Assembly: GCA_902763365.1 (NCBI GenBank)
Contig: CACWRT010000009.1
Location: 1 to 41,242 of the forward strand
DNA from: an uncultured Ruminococcus sp.
Lineage (GTDB): Bacteria; Bacillota; Clostridia; Oscillospirales; Acutalibacteraceae
DNA length: 41,242 nucleotides
Direction of reading: 5' to 3'
Below the pieces are notes generated by a model. That model saw only the letters and a list, made by a program, of their open reading frames with translations, was not told the origin of the DNA and searched no databases. The number at the start of each line of letters is the position of its first letter. Position 1 is the stretch's first letter. A program made the position numbers and the translations under genes. Shown here in pieces: positions 32,912-41,182 of this stretch.

Positions 32912-34315
32912 TTATTCCTTGACAATTATAGTTCCGTTAGGTGTATCTTTAATAGTTATACCCCTTGATTTAAGCTCATCACGAATACGGTCAGCCTCAG
33001 CCCAGTTCTTATCCTTGCGCGCCTGTGTACGCTGATCTATAAGCTGCTGTACATCATTGTCAATGTCTGCTTCATCCTTTACATAAAGAAGTCCGAGAAC
33101 ATCCGCAAGCTCTTTATAAAGAGAAAGAGCAAATGAGCAAAGCTCTTTTGAAGGCTTAGTCTGAGGATTGAGATTGCTGTTAATATCCCTTGCAAGCTCA
33201 AACAAAGCTGTTATAGCGTCAGCGGTGTTGAGATCATCATCCATTACACGGATAAAATCGTCCTTGTGTCTGAGAAGCTTTGTCTTGATCTCTTCTTCGC
33301 CGTCTTTAAGTGTACCGACACTGTTTTTCTCCAGAAACTCAAGATCTTCACGGCAGTTGTATAGTCTGTCAAGAGAAGCCTTGCACTGATTTATTATATC
33401 TATGGAATAGTTTATAGGACTGCGGTAATGTGACGATATCATCAGATAGCGTATCGGTTCGTACCCGAACTGATTTGCAACATCACGGACAGTAAAGAAA
33501 TTGCCGAGAGATTTTGACATTTTTTTATTGTCCACATTAATATAGCCGTTGTGCATCCAGTAATTTGCAAAAGGCTTTTCATTTGTACATTCACTCTGAG
33601 CAATTTCGTTTTCATGATGCGGGAAAATAAGATCCTGACCGCCGCAGTGTATGTCAATTGTTTCTCCCAGATAGCGCTTTGCCATGCAGGAACATTCTAT
33701 GTGCCAGCCGGGTCTGCCCTCTCCCCAGGGAGATGTCCATGAAGGTTCGCCGGGTTTTGCGCCCTTCCAGAGTGCGAAATCCATAGGGTCTTCCTTTGTT
33801 TCGCCGATCTGGATTCTTGCGCCTGCTTCAAGGTCTTCAAGAGGCTGATGAGAAAGCTTGCCGTATTCCTTGAACTTATTTGTGCGGAAATACACATCAC
33901 CGTACTCCGTAGAATAAGCGTAGCCCTTTTCCTCAAGGGTGGTTATCATATCAAGCATCTGCTGAATGTTTTCCGTTGCCTTGGGGTGTACAGTAGCTTC
34001 CCTGACGTTAAGCCCCTTTGCATCTGTCTTGTATTCTTCAATATATTTTTCCGATACAGTCTTGTAGTCCGTACCTTCCTCGTTTGCTTTTTTGATGATC
34101 TTATCATCAATATCGGTGAAATTCTGAACAAAGGTAACTTTCTTGCCCCTGTACTCAAGATACCTTCTCAGCACATCAAACACACATATCGGTCTTGCAT
34201 TTCCGATATGTATATAGTTGTATACTGTAGGACCGCAGGCGTAGATCTTCACCTCACCCTCTGTAATAGTTTTCAGTTCTTCTTTTTTTCCTGACATCGT
34301 GTTGTAGATCTTCAT
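32912..34315 (-). CDS. cysS: Cysteinyl-tRNA synthetase CysS
   Basis: The 467-residue class I aminoacyl-tRNA synthetase charges tRNA-Cys. Motifs: the zinc-binding Cys and HIGH-like VKIYACGPTVYNYIHIGNAR, NFTDIDDKIIKKANEEGTDY, GWHIECSCMAKRYLG, the zinc ligands in IDIHCGGQDLIFPHHENEIA, MHNGYINVDNKKMSKSLGNF with the KMSKS loop, and the helical anticodon domain (about 320-467). Length is normal. AAAGGAG precedes the ATG. It is cotranscribed behind cysE under the T-box at 35151-35395, with repeat copy B between the two genes. Confidence 0.98.
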   Translation of the reverse strand: MKIYNTMSGKKEELKTITEGEVKIYACGPTVYNYIHIGNARPICVFDVLRRYLEYRGKKVTFVQNFTDIDDKIIKKANEEGTDYKTVSEKYIEEYKTDAKGLNVREATVHPKATENIQQMLDMITTLEEKGYAYSTEYGDVYFRTNKFKEYGKLSHQPLEDLEAGARIQIGETKEDPMDFALWKGAKPGEPSWTSPWGEGRPGWHIECSCMAKRYLGETIDIHCGGQDLIFPHHENEIAQSECTNEKPFANYWMHNGYINVDNKKMSKSLGNFFTVRDVANQFGYEPIRYLMISSHYRSPINYSIDIINQCKASLDRLYNCREDLEFLEKNSVGTLKDGEEEIKTKLLRHKDDFIRVMDDDLNTADAITALFELARDINSNLNPQTKPSKELCSFALSLYKELADVLGLLYVKDEADIDNDVQQLIDQRTQARKDKNWAEADRIRDELKSRGITIKDTPNGTIIVKE

Positions 34316-34372
34316 AAAAAATCTCCTTTCAAGTAACTTGTTTCGCTGCTAACGCAGCGACCGGAGGCTCAG

Positions 34373-34482
34373 CTTCGTTTCACTACGCATAACTTCCGCC
34401 AGCCAATCGCCCTACGGGCTCTTGGGGCGTCACTTATGCCTCCGGACTCCGCCGCCTTTGAAAAGGCGGGCGAAACTTTCAA
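34373..34482 (-). repeat. Dispersed intergenic repeat, copy B (inverted)
   Basis: On the minus strand this reads GAAAGTTTCGCCCGCCTTTT, CAAAGGCGG, GGCATAAGTGACGCC, AGCCCGTAGGGCGATTGGC, GCGTAGTGAAACGAA, matching copy A (24865-24979) block by block. CCGCCTTT/AAAGGCGG forms a hairpin whose stem in copy C is CCACCTTT/AAAGGTGG, a compensatory change. The cysE stop codon falls inside the first bases of the repeat. Confidence 0.8.
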
Positions 34483-35138
34483 ATCCCGGCTCCGTTTTCA
34501 AATTCCTCAAAAGCGGTGCTAAGCTCACTAAGGCGTTTATCAAGGCTTGTAAGCTTTTCTTCAACAGGGTCGGTATAATGGATCTGATCGAGGCTGACGC
34601 AGGGTGACTCGGTAACTTTTTCACCGTTGACTCTAACGACCTTAGCGGGAACACCGACTGCCGTAGCATTATCGGGAACCTCAGTCAGCACCACAGCTCC
34701 CGCCGCAATACGGGCATTATCTCCCACACGAAAAGGTCCGAGAACCTTTGCGCCGGAACCCACAAGAACATTATTACCGAGAGTGGGATGACGTTTTCCC
34801 TGGTCCTTACCCGTACCGCCGAGGGTCACACCCTGATAAATGGTACAGTTATCCCCTATTTCAGCCGTTTCGCCTATAACCACACCCATACCGTGGTCAA
34901 TAAAAAGCCCCTTGCCGATAGTAGCTCCGGGATGTATTTCTATTCCTGTCCTGTGACGGGAACGCTGGGATATCCATCTGGCTATAAGCTTCATATTGTG
35001 CCTGAAAAACCAGTTTGCACGGCGATGATCTCTTACTGCCCTGAACCCGGAATACAGGAAATAAACCTCTATCCGACTTCTTGCGGCAGGGTCTCGTGCC
35101 ATTATGGAATCAAGCTCTGCTTTTAATTCGTCAAACAT
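34479..35138 (-). CDS. cysE: Serine O-acetyltransferase CysE
   Basis: The 219-residue enzyme acetylates serine with acetyl-CoA, the first step of cysteine synthesis. A helical N-terminal domain (ELDSIMARDPAARSRIEVYF) is followed by the left-handed beta helix of hexapeptide repeats: GIEIHPGATIGKGLFIDHGM with the catalytic histidine, GVVIGETAEIGDNCTIYQGV, TLGGTGKDQGKRHPTLGNNV, VGSGAKVLGPFRVGDNARI, AAGAVVLTEVPDNATAVGVP. The last 40 residues are charged and helical, ending where repeat copy B starts, so the extreme C-terminus may have been changed by that insertion. TGGAGGAAAATT precedes the ATG. It is the first gene after the cysteine T-box. Confidence 0.97.
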   Translation of the reverse strand: MFDELKAELDSIMARDPAARSRIEVYFLYSGFRAVRDHRRANWFFRHNMKLIARWISQRSRHRTGIEIHPGATIGKGLFIDHGMGVVIGETAEIGDNCTIYQGVTLGGTGKDQGKRHPTLGNNVLVGSGAKVLGPFRVGDNARIAAGAVVLTEVPDNATAVGVPAKVVRVNGEKVTESPCVSLDQIHYTDPVEEKLTSLDKRLSELSTAFEEFENGAGI

Positions 35139-35150
35139 AATTTTCCTCCA

Positions 35151-35395
35151 AAAATAAAAAACTACGGTATCCCAAAAGGGACGCCGCAGCGTGGTTCCAC
35201 CCTGATTCAGCAGGAAAATACACTCCTGCCCTCATTTGTCCTTAACGCAGACCTGCGCATACCGCTAATCGTTTCCTTTCACGGTACAAGCTGATAGAGT
35301 GCATTCGCAAAGCTGTTTTTATCGGCTCACACCTGCCGCCGACTCTCTGTTAAAAACCTGCCCTGTTACTATTCTCCGTCATAGCATTTCTTTAT
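35151..35395 (-). ncRNA. T-box leader, cysteine-specific
   Basis: The minus strand carries the T-box hallmark AGGGTGGAACCACG (35203-35190), followed by a terminator stem (CTGCGGCGTCCC with GGGATACCGTAG) and TTTTTT. Upstream is stem I with AGAGAGT at its base, and GCGAATGCACTCT on the returning arm, where TGC is the likely cysteine specifier codon. Uncharged tRNA-Cys would allow read-through into cysE and cysS. The specifier fits both downstream genes. Confidence 0.93.
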
Positions 35396-35488
35396 TAATA
35401 ATTATAACAAACGTAAGTAATATATTCACACTGTAATTCTTAGAAGCAAATAAGGCTAAACCCCGGTCTGCTTCATAAGTACTACTAC

Positions 35489-35517
35489 ATTATACTATAT
35501 TTTTCCTATTATGTGAA
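35489..35517 (-). promoter_or_regulatory. Candidate promoter of the T-box-cysE-cysS unit
   Basis: On the minus strand TTCACA (35517-35512) and TATAAT (35494-35489) are spaced by 17 bases, about 90 bases before T-box stem I. A second TATAAT immediately before stem I (about 35400-35405) with a weak TGTGAA 18 bases upstream is an alternative. Confidence 0.5.
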
Positions 35518-35535
35518 TAGGTTTTCTGAAAAAAT

Positions 35536-36801
35536 TTATTCTTTCATTTTATATCCTGTATCCTCGTCTATCATACCGATCATAACATCTGCTATTTTCG
35601 GGTCAAGCTGAGTACCTCTCACACGCACTATTTCTGCCCTTATCTTATCCTGCGGCAATGCGTTACGGTAGCTTCTTTTTGAGGACATTGCATCATACGC
35701 GTCTGCAACAGCAATTATTCTTGCTTCAATGGGTATCTCATCCCCGCTTATTCCGTCAGGATAACCCTTGCCGTCAAAATGCTCATGATGCCACCTTGCG
35801 CCGCAGTAAAGATTCGGCATTTCGGTTATTTTCTTCAGCACCTCAGAGCCAATGACAGGATGAGTTTTTATTATCTCATATTCCTCGTCAGTCAGCTTGC
35901 CGCTTTTGTTGATTATGTTATCCGGTATTCCGATCTTGCCGATATCATGGAGAAGACCCATAAAATAGATATTTTTACAGAACTCCTCATCCATCCCCAG
36001 CCGGCGTGATATTTCTTCGGAATACTCTGCTACCCTGCGGGAGTGACCGTTGGTATAGGAATCCTTTGCATCCACTGTTCCCGCAAGCGCCGTCACCACC
36101 TGTACGGAAAGCTTTTCAAGCCGCTGTGCCTGTTCAAGCTTTTTCTGGGCCATATCGTCCTTATAGATCTGAGTCTGGAAAAACATATAGTAAAAGAACA
36201 ATGTCGAAACAATTGCCACTCTCATTACAACAAGATTCGACAGAATGGACTCCATAAACGCTCCCATTGTAAGCATTATAGCTGACATAAGTATAACAAA
36301 TCCCTCAAAACGCTGTTTTTTCACCTTTTGAGTTATTGAAAGCACTACCAATGTAATAAGGTAGAATATCATTATAATATGCGAGAACCACCCCAGCGGA
36401 CCTCTCCGGAAAACCTTATCTGCGCCGTAGGAATAGGCAATATCAGTAAAGAAAGCGGATACCGCAAAAAGAGCGTCAATTATCAGCGGTATAACAAGAA
36501 GCTGTTTTATTCTTATCCTGTGGTCGTTTCTGAGGACCAGCAGGATATATAAGTACAGCATAAGCGGACGCAGAATATACCCTGCGCAGGTCACAAGAAC
36601 CATCCAGTTTTTATCGCAGTCTGTAGAAAGCAGAATATTCTCAAGATTGAATGTGGCAAGCTCTATCAGACAAATGCTTATAAGATAGTAAAATATGTTT
36701 TTGACTATCTTTTCAAGATCAGAATTTCTCCATATAAACAGATACAGGAAAGCGCAGCCTGTAACGGGGAAAAAATTGACTGAAAGTATATCGTAATTCA
36801 T
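35536..36801 (-). CDS. Membrane HD-GYP domain protein, probable cyclic-di-GMP phosphodiesterase
   Basis: The 421-residue protein has about seven N-terminal membrane helices (1-215), a short coiled coil (QKKLEQAQRLEKLSVQ), and a C-terminal HD-GYP domain (about 230-415). The metal and signature residues are GLLHDIGKIGIPD, KTHPVIGSEVL, WHHEHFDGKGYPDGI, IIAVADAYDAMSSKRSYR. HD-GYP enzymes hydrolyse cyclic-di-GMP or related dinucleotides; the membrane part may sense a ligand. I use the ATG at 36801 (MNYDILSVNF) with CGGGAGAGTGAG upstream. The frame extends 52 codons further, but that part is low-complexity and covers a heptamer-type repeat. It stands as a single gene between the T-box promoter and pgsA. 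Confidence 0.9.
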   Translation of the reverse strand: MNYDILSVNFFPVTGCAFLYLFIWRNSDLEKIVKNIFYYLISICLIELATFNLENILLSTDCDKNWMVLVTCAGYILRPLMLYLYILLVLRNDHRIRIKQLLVIPLIIDALFAVSAFFTDIAYSYGADKVFRRGPLGWFSHIIMIFYLITLVVLSITQKVKKQRFEGFVILMSAIMLTMGAFMESILSNLVVMRVAIVSTLFFYYMFFQTQIYKDDMAQKKLEQAQRLEKLSVQVVTALAGTVDAKDSYTNGHSRRVAEYSEEISRRLGMDEEFCKNIYFMGLLHDIGKIGIPDNIINKSGKLTDEEYEIIKTHPVIGSEVLKKITEMPNLYCGARWHHEHFDGKGYPDGISGDEIPIEARIIAVADAYDAMSSKRSYRNALPQDKIRAEIVRVRGTQLDPKIADVMIGMIDEDTGYKMKE

Positions 36802-36993
36802 CGGCTCACTCTCCCGAAATGCTTTTATAATGCGTAATTCGTAATTTATTATAATTATCATTACATAGATACGACTGAAAGCACAGTATACCAATACTCT
36901 GAGTCCTGAGCTATACCCATAAGCGAAGTATCTTTTCATAGAACCGTATCTGCTCAATAAACCTCAACAGAATAATAAAGCGTAAGCTGCCGC

Positions 36994-37014
36994 CGCTCTT
37001 AGCTCTGAGCTATT
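36994..37014. repeat. AGCTCTG heptamer tandem repeat (pgsA end)
   Basis: Units CGCTCTT, AGCTCTG and AGCTATT stand just beyond the pgsA stop codon (37019-37021), like the copy over the hprK stop. Confidence 0.6.
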
Positions 37015-37018
37015 ATGA

Positions 37019-37609
37019 TCACTTCGCATTTTTTATAAATTCAAAATTCTGTATTATATAGATAACTCCCGATATCACTGTAAGCAGTGCCGATATCCAG
37101 AGTGAAGCTTGTCCGACAATGTCAAATATGGATGAAAGCTGAGCAGTATCAACAGCGAGTACCTTCATATTACCCAGTTCAAGAATATACTGCAAAAGCA
37201 TAACAAGCAAAACGGCAGCAATCTGACTTATCGTTTTTGCCTTGCCCCAGTTATTTGCGGCAACGACCTTTCCTTTTGCGGAAGCAACGAGCCTCAGGGC
37301 AGTAACCATAAACTCCCTTGCTACGATAACAATAAGCACCACGGCATTTGTGAGTCCCAGCTGTACGAAGCAGGCAAGCGCCGCCACTATCATTATTTTA
37401 TCCGCAAGAGGATCGGCAAATTTTCCGAAATCGGTTATCATATTATATTTTCTTGCAATTTTTCCGTCAAGATGATCGGTATATGATGCTGCCGCAAATA
37501 TAATCAGTGAAACAAGGTAATGGTGTGGGATACTACCCATCAGCAGAAAGAAAATATAGAACGGCACGAGGATGATCCTCAGCATCGTAAGTTTATTTGG
37601 TAAATTCAT
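37019..37609 (-). CDS. pgsA: CDP-diacylglycerol-glycerol-3-phosphate 3-phosphatidyltransferase
   Basis: The 196-residue membrane enzyme makes phosphatidylglycerol phosphate, the precursor of the main acidic phospholipids. It begins MNLPNKLTMLRIILVPFYIF and has the CDP-alcohol phosphotransferase motif DHLDGKIARKYNMITDFGKF followed by ADPLADK (DGxxARx8GxxxDxxxD). Four to five further membrane helices follow. I chose the ATG at 37609, the conserved N-terminus, with GGAG about ten bases upstream; a start nine codons earlier is possible. It follows rimO by 90 bases, a common Firmicute pairing. Confidence 0.96.
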   Translation of the reverse strand: MNLPNKLTMLRIILVPFYIFFLLMGSIPHHYLVSLIIFAAASYTDHLDGKIARKYNMITDFGKFADPLADKIMIVAALACFVQLGLTNAVVLIVIVAREFMVTALRLVASAKGKVVAANNWGKAKTISQIAAVLLVMLLQYILELGNMKVLAVDTAQLSSIFDIVGQASLWISALLTVISGVIYIIQNFEFIKNAK

Positions 37610-37690
37610 ACTAACATATCTCCGATAACTATTCATTCAGACCGGCGAAAGCATATAATCATAATTTCGTTTATACTCTCCCACCGTCCA

Positions 37691-37711
37691 CATTATTCAT
37701 TATTCATTATT
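37691..37711. repeat. CATTATT heptamer tandem repeat over the rimO stop
   Basis: Three exact units CATTATT follow each other. The rimO stop codon lies at 37700-37702, so the last codons of rimO (encoding NNE) are part of the repeat. Confidence 0.75.
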
Positions 37712-39037
37712 TACGGTCTGTCCCATGAGGTCATAGTCCAGAGAATCGGTAACCGCAACTTTTACAACGTCACCGATACGAGGTCTTTTACCTTCGGTAA
37801 TAAAGTAAACCTTTCCGTCAACTTCGGGCGCGTCTCCGGCACTTCTTCCGTAGCAGCAGCCCGACATTCTGTCATAACCCTCACAGAGAACGCCAATAGT
37901 TTTTCCGATATATTTACGGTTCAGTTCGGAAATAATGCGTCCCTGCTGTTCCATGATAATATTCTGCCTGTGACGTTTTGTATCCTCGTCAAGCTGGTCG
38001 GGCATAGAGGCTGCGGGGGTATTTTCTTCCTGAGAATATGCGAAGCAGCCCATTCTGTCAAATCTCATTTCTTCCACAAACTCCGAAAGCTCGATAAAAT
38101 CTTCCTGTGTTTCTCCCGGGAAGCCTGTCATAAGAGTAGTTCTTATAACTATGCCGGGCACTTTTTCACGCAGTTTTCTGACAAGCTCGGAAAGACTGTT
38201 TCTGTCGCCCTTTCTGTTCATACGTTTAAGAACGGAAGCGCTGCAGTGCTGCATAGGAATATCTATATACTTGAGCAGCTTTTTTTCTGTACGAAACACT
38301 TCTATAAGTTCATCCGTTATCCTTTCGGGATAGCAGTAAAGAACTCTTATGTATTGTACGGTTTTTATAGCGCAAAGCTCTCTGAGAAGCTCGGGAAGAA
38401 GTGATTTTCCGCAGAGGTCTGCCCCGTATCTTGAAGTATCCTGTGCGATAACGATAAATTCCTTAACGCCTTTTTCGCTGAGGTCTTTAGCTTCATTCAG
38501 AATATCCTCCATAGGGCGGCTTCTGAACCTGCCTCTTATCAAGGGTATCGCACAATATGTACACCTGTTGTCACAGCCTTCAGCTATTTTGAGGTAGCTG
38601 TAATAGAAAGGTGTCGATCTTACCCTGCCTCCGCATAAAGGAAGCTCAGTCTTTTCGGGGTAAAGCTCTACTTTTTTCTTTTCGAGAACCTCTTCAATGA
38701 CAGCTGCAATATCCTTATTGCCGCCTATACCCACGACTGCATCTACTTCATAAAGCTCTTTCATTACCTCGCTCTGATATCTTTCGGCAAGGCAGCCTGT
38801 CACGATGATAGCCTGAATAGTTCCGCTGCTTTTAAGACGCACAAGCTCCAGGATTTCTTCAATACTTTCCTGTTTTGCATCCTCTATGAAACCGCAGGTA
38901 TTAACAATTGCCACATCGCTGTATGCAACATCCTTTACGAGTTCAAAGCCTTTTTCTTTAAGTGTATAAAGCATCATCTCTCCGTCTACTCTGTTTTTGG
39001 AGCATCCGAGACTTACCATACCTACTTTTACTGCCAT
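37700..39037 (-). CDS. rimO: Ribosomal protein S12 methylthiotransferase RimO
   Basis: The 445-residue radical-SAM methylthiotransferase modifies an aspartate of ribosomal protein S12. The N-terminal UPF0004 domain has VGMVSLGCSKNRVDGE, IVNTCGFIEDAKQESI, VTGCLAERY with three cluster cysteines. The radical-SAM motif is KIAEGCDNRCTYCAIPLIRG, followed by RSRPMEDILNEA, YCYPERITDELI, DIPMQHCSASVLKRMNRKG, RTTLMTGFPGETQEDF. The C-terminal TRAM domain ends with DSLDYDLMGQTV. The final NNE residues and stop are encoded by a CATTATT repeat. GGGGTG precedes the ATG. It lies 33 bases after recX. Confidence 0.97.
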   Translation of the reverse strand: MAVKVGMVSLGCSKNRVDGEMMLYTLKEKGFELVKDVAYSDVAIVNTCGFIEDAKQESIEEILELVRLKSSGTIQAIIVTGCLAERYQSEVMKELYEVDAVVGIGGNKDIAAVIEEVLEKKKVELYPEKTELPLCGGRVRSTPFYYSYLKIAEGCDNRCTYCAIPLIRGRFRSRPMEDILNEAKDLSEKGVKEFIVIAQDTSRYGADLCGKSLLPELLRELCAIKTVQYIRVLYCYPERITDELIEVFRTEKKLLKYIDIPMQHCSASVLKRMNRKGDRNSLSELVRKLREKVPGIVIRTTLMTGFPGETQEDFIELSEFVEEMRFDRMGCFAYSQEENTPAASMPDQLDEDTKRHRQNIIMEQQGRIISELNRKYIGKTIGVLCEGYDRMSGCCYGRSAGDAPEVDGKVYFITEGKRPRIGDVVKVAVTDSLDYDLMGQTVNNE

Positions 39038-39070
39038 ATTACACTACACCCCGACTTTTATATGTTCTGC

Positions 39071-39670
39071 TTAATAACTGCTGTCAAGACATTCTTTTAT
39101 ATCCTGCCAGTTGAAGCCCATTGCCCTCAGACCGTTTATAGCTCTTTGTCTGCCTTTTTCGTCATCAAGACAGCGGGCATATTTTTTTGATATAATAATT
39201 TCTATCTGCTCACAGGGATCAACCTCAAGTTCTTCTATAACTTCGTCAATTATATCCCTGTCTATTCCTTTTTTGATAAGCTCATAGAAGACCCTCTGAG
39301 CAGGAAAATGTTTGCTTTCGAACAGCTGCTGCGCATAGCGTCTTGCAAAATCCTCATCATCTATAAGTCCCAATTCTTCAAGCCTTTCAATCGCCTTATC
39401 AGAAGCTTCTTCCCCGAAAAGCGGTACAAGCTTGTCCTCAACTTCCTTACGGGAGCGGGGGCGGTATTCGATCAGGTAAAGAGCTTTTTCCTTTGCACGG
39501 TTGATATTGGAAGACTGAATAAGCTCATACAGCTGTTCATCATTTATATCCGAACCGATTTTAAATGGTGAGGAAGCAAAGGTAACTGTATCAATACTGA
39601 CAGCATATTCGCCGTCAATATACAGTGCCGTAAGTCCCTTTTTACGTTCTTCTGCTGCACTTATCAGCAT
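39071..39670 (-). CDS. recX: Regulatory protein RecX
   Basis: The 199-residue RecX inhibits or modulates RecA filaments. It consists of repeated three-helix units: KEKALYLIEYRPRSRKEVED with KLVPLFGEEASDKAIERLEE, LGLIDDEDFARRYAQQLFES, KHFPAQRVFYELIKKGIDRD, and a last unit ending GFNWQDIKECLDSSY. The N-terminal 60 residues form a strand-rich region (ALYIDGEYAVSIDTVTF). It starts one base after the recA stop, so the pair is translated together, the usual arrangement. Confidence 0.95.
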   Translation of the reverse strand: MLISAAEERKKGLTALYIDGEYAVSIDTVTFASSPFKIGSDINDEQLYELIQSSNINRAKEKALYLIEYRPRSRKEVEDKLVPLFGEEASDKAIERLEELGLIDDEDFARRYAQQLFESKHFPAQRVFYELIKKGIDRDIIDEVIEELEVDPCEQIEIIISKKYARCLDDEKGRQRAINGLRAMGFNWQDIKECLDSSY

Positions 39671-39671
39671 A

Positions 39672-40826
39672 TCAGTCCACCATTATATCTATATCTTCGT
39701 CAGAGGTTCTTGATTCCCCCTCTGATTCAGGCTCGGAAGTATCTTCTACAGGCTTTGTTTCGGGACGTTCATCATCAGACGATGAATCAGCCTTTGCGCC
39801 CTTCTTGGATTTCTTTGAGGTTTGTCTTGTAAAGGATAGTTTATCTTTGTTAGCCATAAGCTCTTCTTCAACTTTGGCAGCAATATCGGGATTATTTCTG
39901 AGGAAGTCCTTAGCATTATCACGACCCTGACCGATACGGTTTTCGCCGTAGGAGAACCAGGCGCCGCTCTTTTTGATAATGTCAAGCTGAACCGCAAGAT
40001 CAAGCAGCTCTCCGACTCTTGATATACCCTGACCGTACATGATATCGAATTCTGCCTCACGGAAAGGAGGAGCAACTTTATTTTTGACGACCTTAGCTCT
40101 CGTTCTTGACCCGATAACCTCGCCGCCTGCTTTAAGGGTATCTATTTTGCGGATATCAATACGAACCGAGGCATAGAATTTAAGCGCGCGTCCGCCGGGA
40201 GTTGTTTCGGGGTTGCCGAACATAACTCCGACTTTTTCACGCAGCTGGTTAATGAATATAGCTACGCAGTTGAGTTTTGATATTGAGCCTGCAAGCTTTC
40301 TGAGTGCCTGTGACATAAGTCTTGCCTGAAGTCCCACGTGAGCCGCGCCCATATCGCCTTCTATTTCAGCCTTTGGCGCAAGAGCCGCAACCGAGTCTAC
40401 TACTATTATGTCGATAGCGCCCGAACGCACAAGCGCCTCTGCTATTTCAAGCGCATCCTCACCCGTATCAGGCTGTGACACAAGCAGGGAATCTATATCC
40501 ACACCAAGTGCTCTCGCATAGATCGGGTCTAATGCGTGTTCCACGTCGATAAATGCAGCATAACCGCCTTTTTTCTGTGCTTCTGCTATGCAGTGAAGCG
40601 CAAGAGTAGTTTTACCCGACGATTCGGGACCGTATATTTCCACGATCCTGCCCTTCGGCACACCGCCGATTCCGAGTGCCATATCAAGTGAAAGCGACCC
40701 CGTCGGTATTGCATCAACCTGCATCGCTACATTCTCTCCAAGGCGCATTACCGCACCCTTACCAAACTGCTTCTCAATCTGATGAAGCGCATTCTCAAGC
40801 GCTTTCTGCTTATCTGCTGCTGCCAT
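39672..40826 (-). CDS. recA: Recombinase RecA
   Basis: The 384-residue RecA catalyses DNA strand exchange and LexA cleavage. Motifs: [20 protein letters not shown], Walker [41 protein letters not shown], the Walker [21 protein letters not shown], loop 1 [40 protein letters not shown], and the C-terminal [16 protein letters not shown]. The tail after residue 345 is unusually acidic and serine-rich ([20 protein letters not shown]). AGGTGG precedes the ATG. I saw no Firmicute LexA box (CGAAC-N4-GTTCG) in the 416 bases upstream within the window. Confidence 0.98.
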   Translation of the reverse strand: MAAADKQKALENALHQIEKQFGKGAVMRLGENVAMQVDAIPTGSLSLDMALGIGGVPKGRIVEIYGPESSGKTTLALHCIAEAQKKGGYAAFIDVEHALDPIYARALGVDIDSLLVSQPDTGEDALEIAEALVRSGAIDIIVVDSVAALAPKAEIEGDMGAAHVGLQARLMSQALRKLAGSISKLNCVAIFINQLREKVGVMFGNPETTPGGRALKFYASVRIDIRKIDTLKAGGEVIGSRTRAKVVKNKVAPPFREAEFDIMYGQGISRVGELLDLAVQLDIIKKSGAWFSYGENRIGQGRDNAKDFLRNNPDIAAKVEEELMANKDKLSFTRQTSKKSKKGAKADSSSDDERPETKPVEDTSEPESEGESRTSDEDIDIMVD

Positions 40827-40860
40827 TTTTATTTTCCACCTTTACTCTGTTTTTATTTAC

Positions 40861-40969
40861 GAAGGGGCTGCCGCCCCTTTCCCCCGCGCGGGGCTCCGCC
40901 CCTGCACCCTGCCAAAGGCTCTGCCTTTGGAATCCGCCACCTTTGAAAAGGTGGACGAAACTTTTGCGC
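40861..40969. repeat. GC-rich hairpins with partial copy C of the dispersed repeat
   Basis: AAGGGGCTGCCGCCCCTT, GGGGCTCCGCCCC and CAAAGGCTCTGCCTTTG form a row of hairpins (40861-40930). They are followed by AATCCGCCACCTTTGAAAAG, GTGGACGAAACTTTTGCGC (40931-40969), which is the end block of copies A and B. It lies just upstream of recA. From 40970 to 41093 I see nothing definite beyond a short ATTCATTCATT stretch. Confidence 0.65.
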
Positions 40970-41093
40970 TTTATATTTTTCAGCTTTCTTCGCTGCTCCC
41001 ATTTCTTACCGCAAACCGCTGTATATACTCTATGCCCAGGCACAAGAGTCGGGATTACCAATGACTATGAACTATATTCATTCATTATCTATT

Positions 41094-41182
41094 TAAAGTG
41101 TACCCTATTCTTTGGACAACTTTGAAATGTAAAGACCGTTACCCTTGGCTTCCCCTCCGGGGCAATGCTGTCAACTTAAGAA
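41094..41182. repeat. Insertion-sequence-end-like module, copy 2
   Basis: TAAAGTGTACCCTATTCTTT, GGACAACT (41094-41121) matches copy 1 at 30173. The second block (41144-41182: CTTGGCTTCCCCTCCGGGGC, AATGCTGTCAACTTAAGAAT) matches the reverse complement of the block at 30216-30250. No transposase reading frame is nearby; the element may extend beyond the window. Confidence 0.5.

Noticed and set aside
34430..34669. A 79-residue minus-strand frame next to cysE
   Set aside because: It consists of repeat copy B plus the wrong frame of cysE; the composition is not protein-like.
36802..36957. N-terminal extension of the HD-GYP protein by 52 residues
   Set aside because: The upstream part encodes low-complexity text over a heptamer-type repeat, and a good ribosome-binding site precedes the ATG at 36801.
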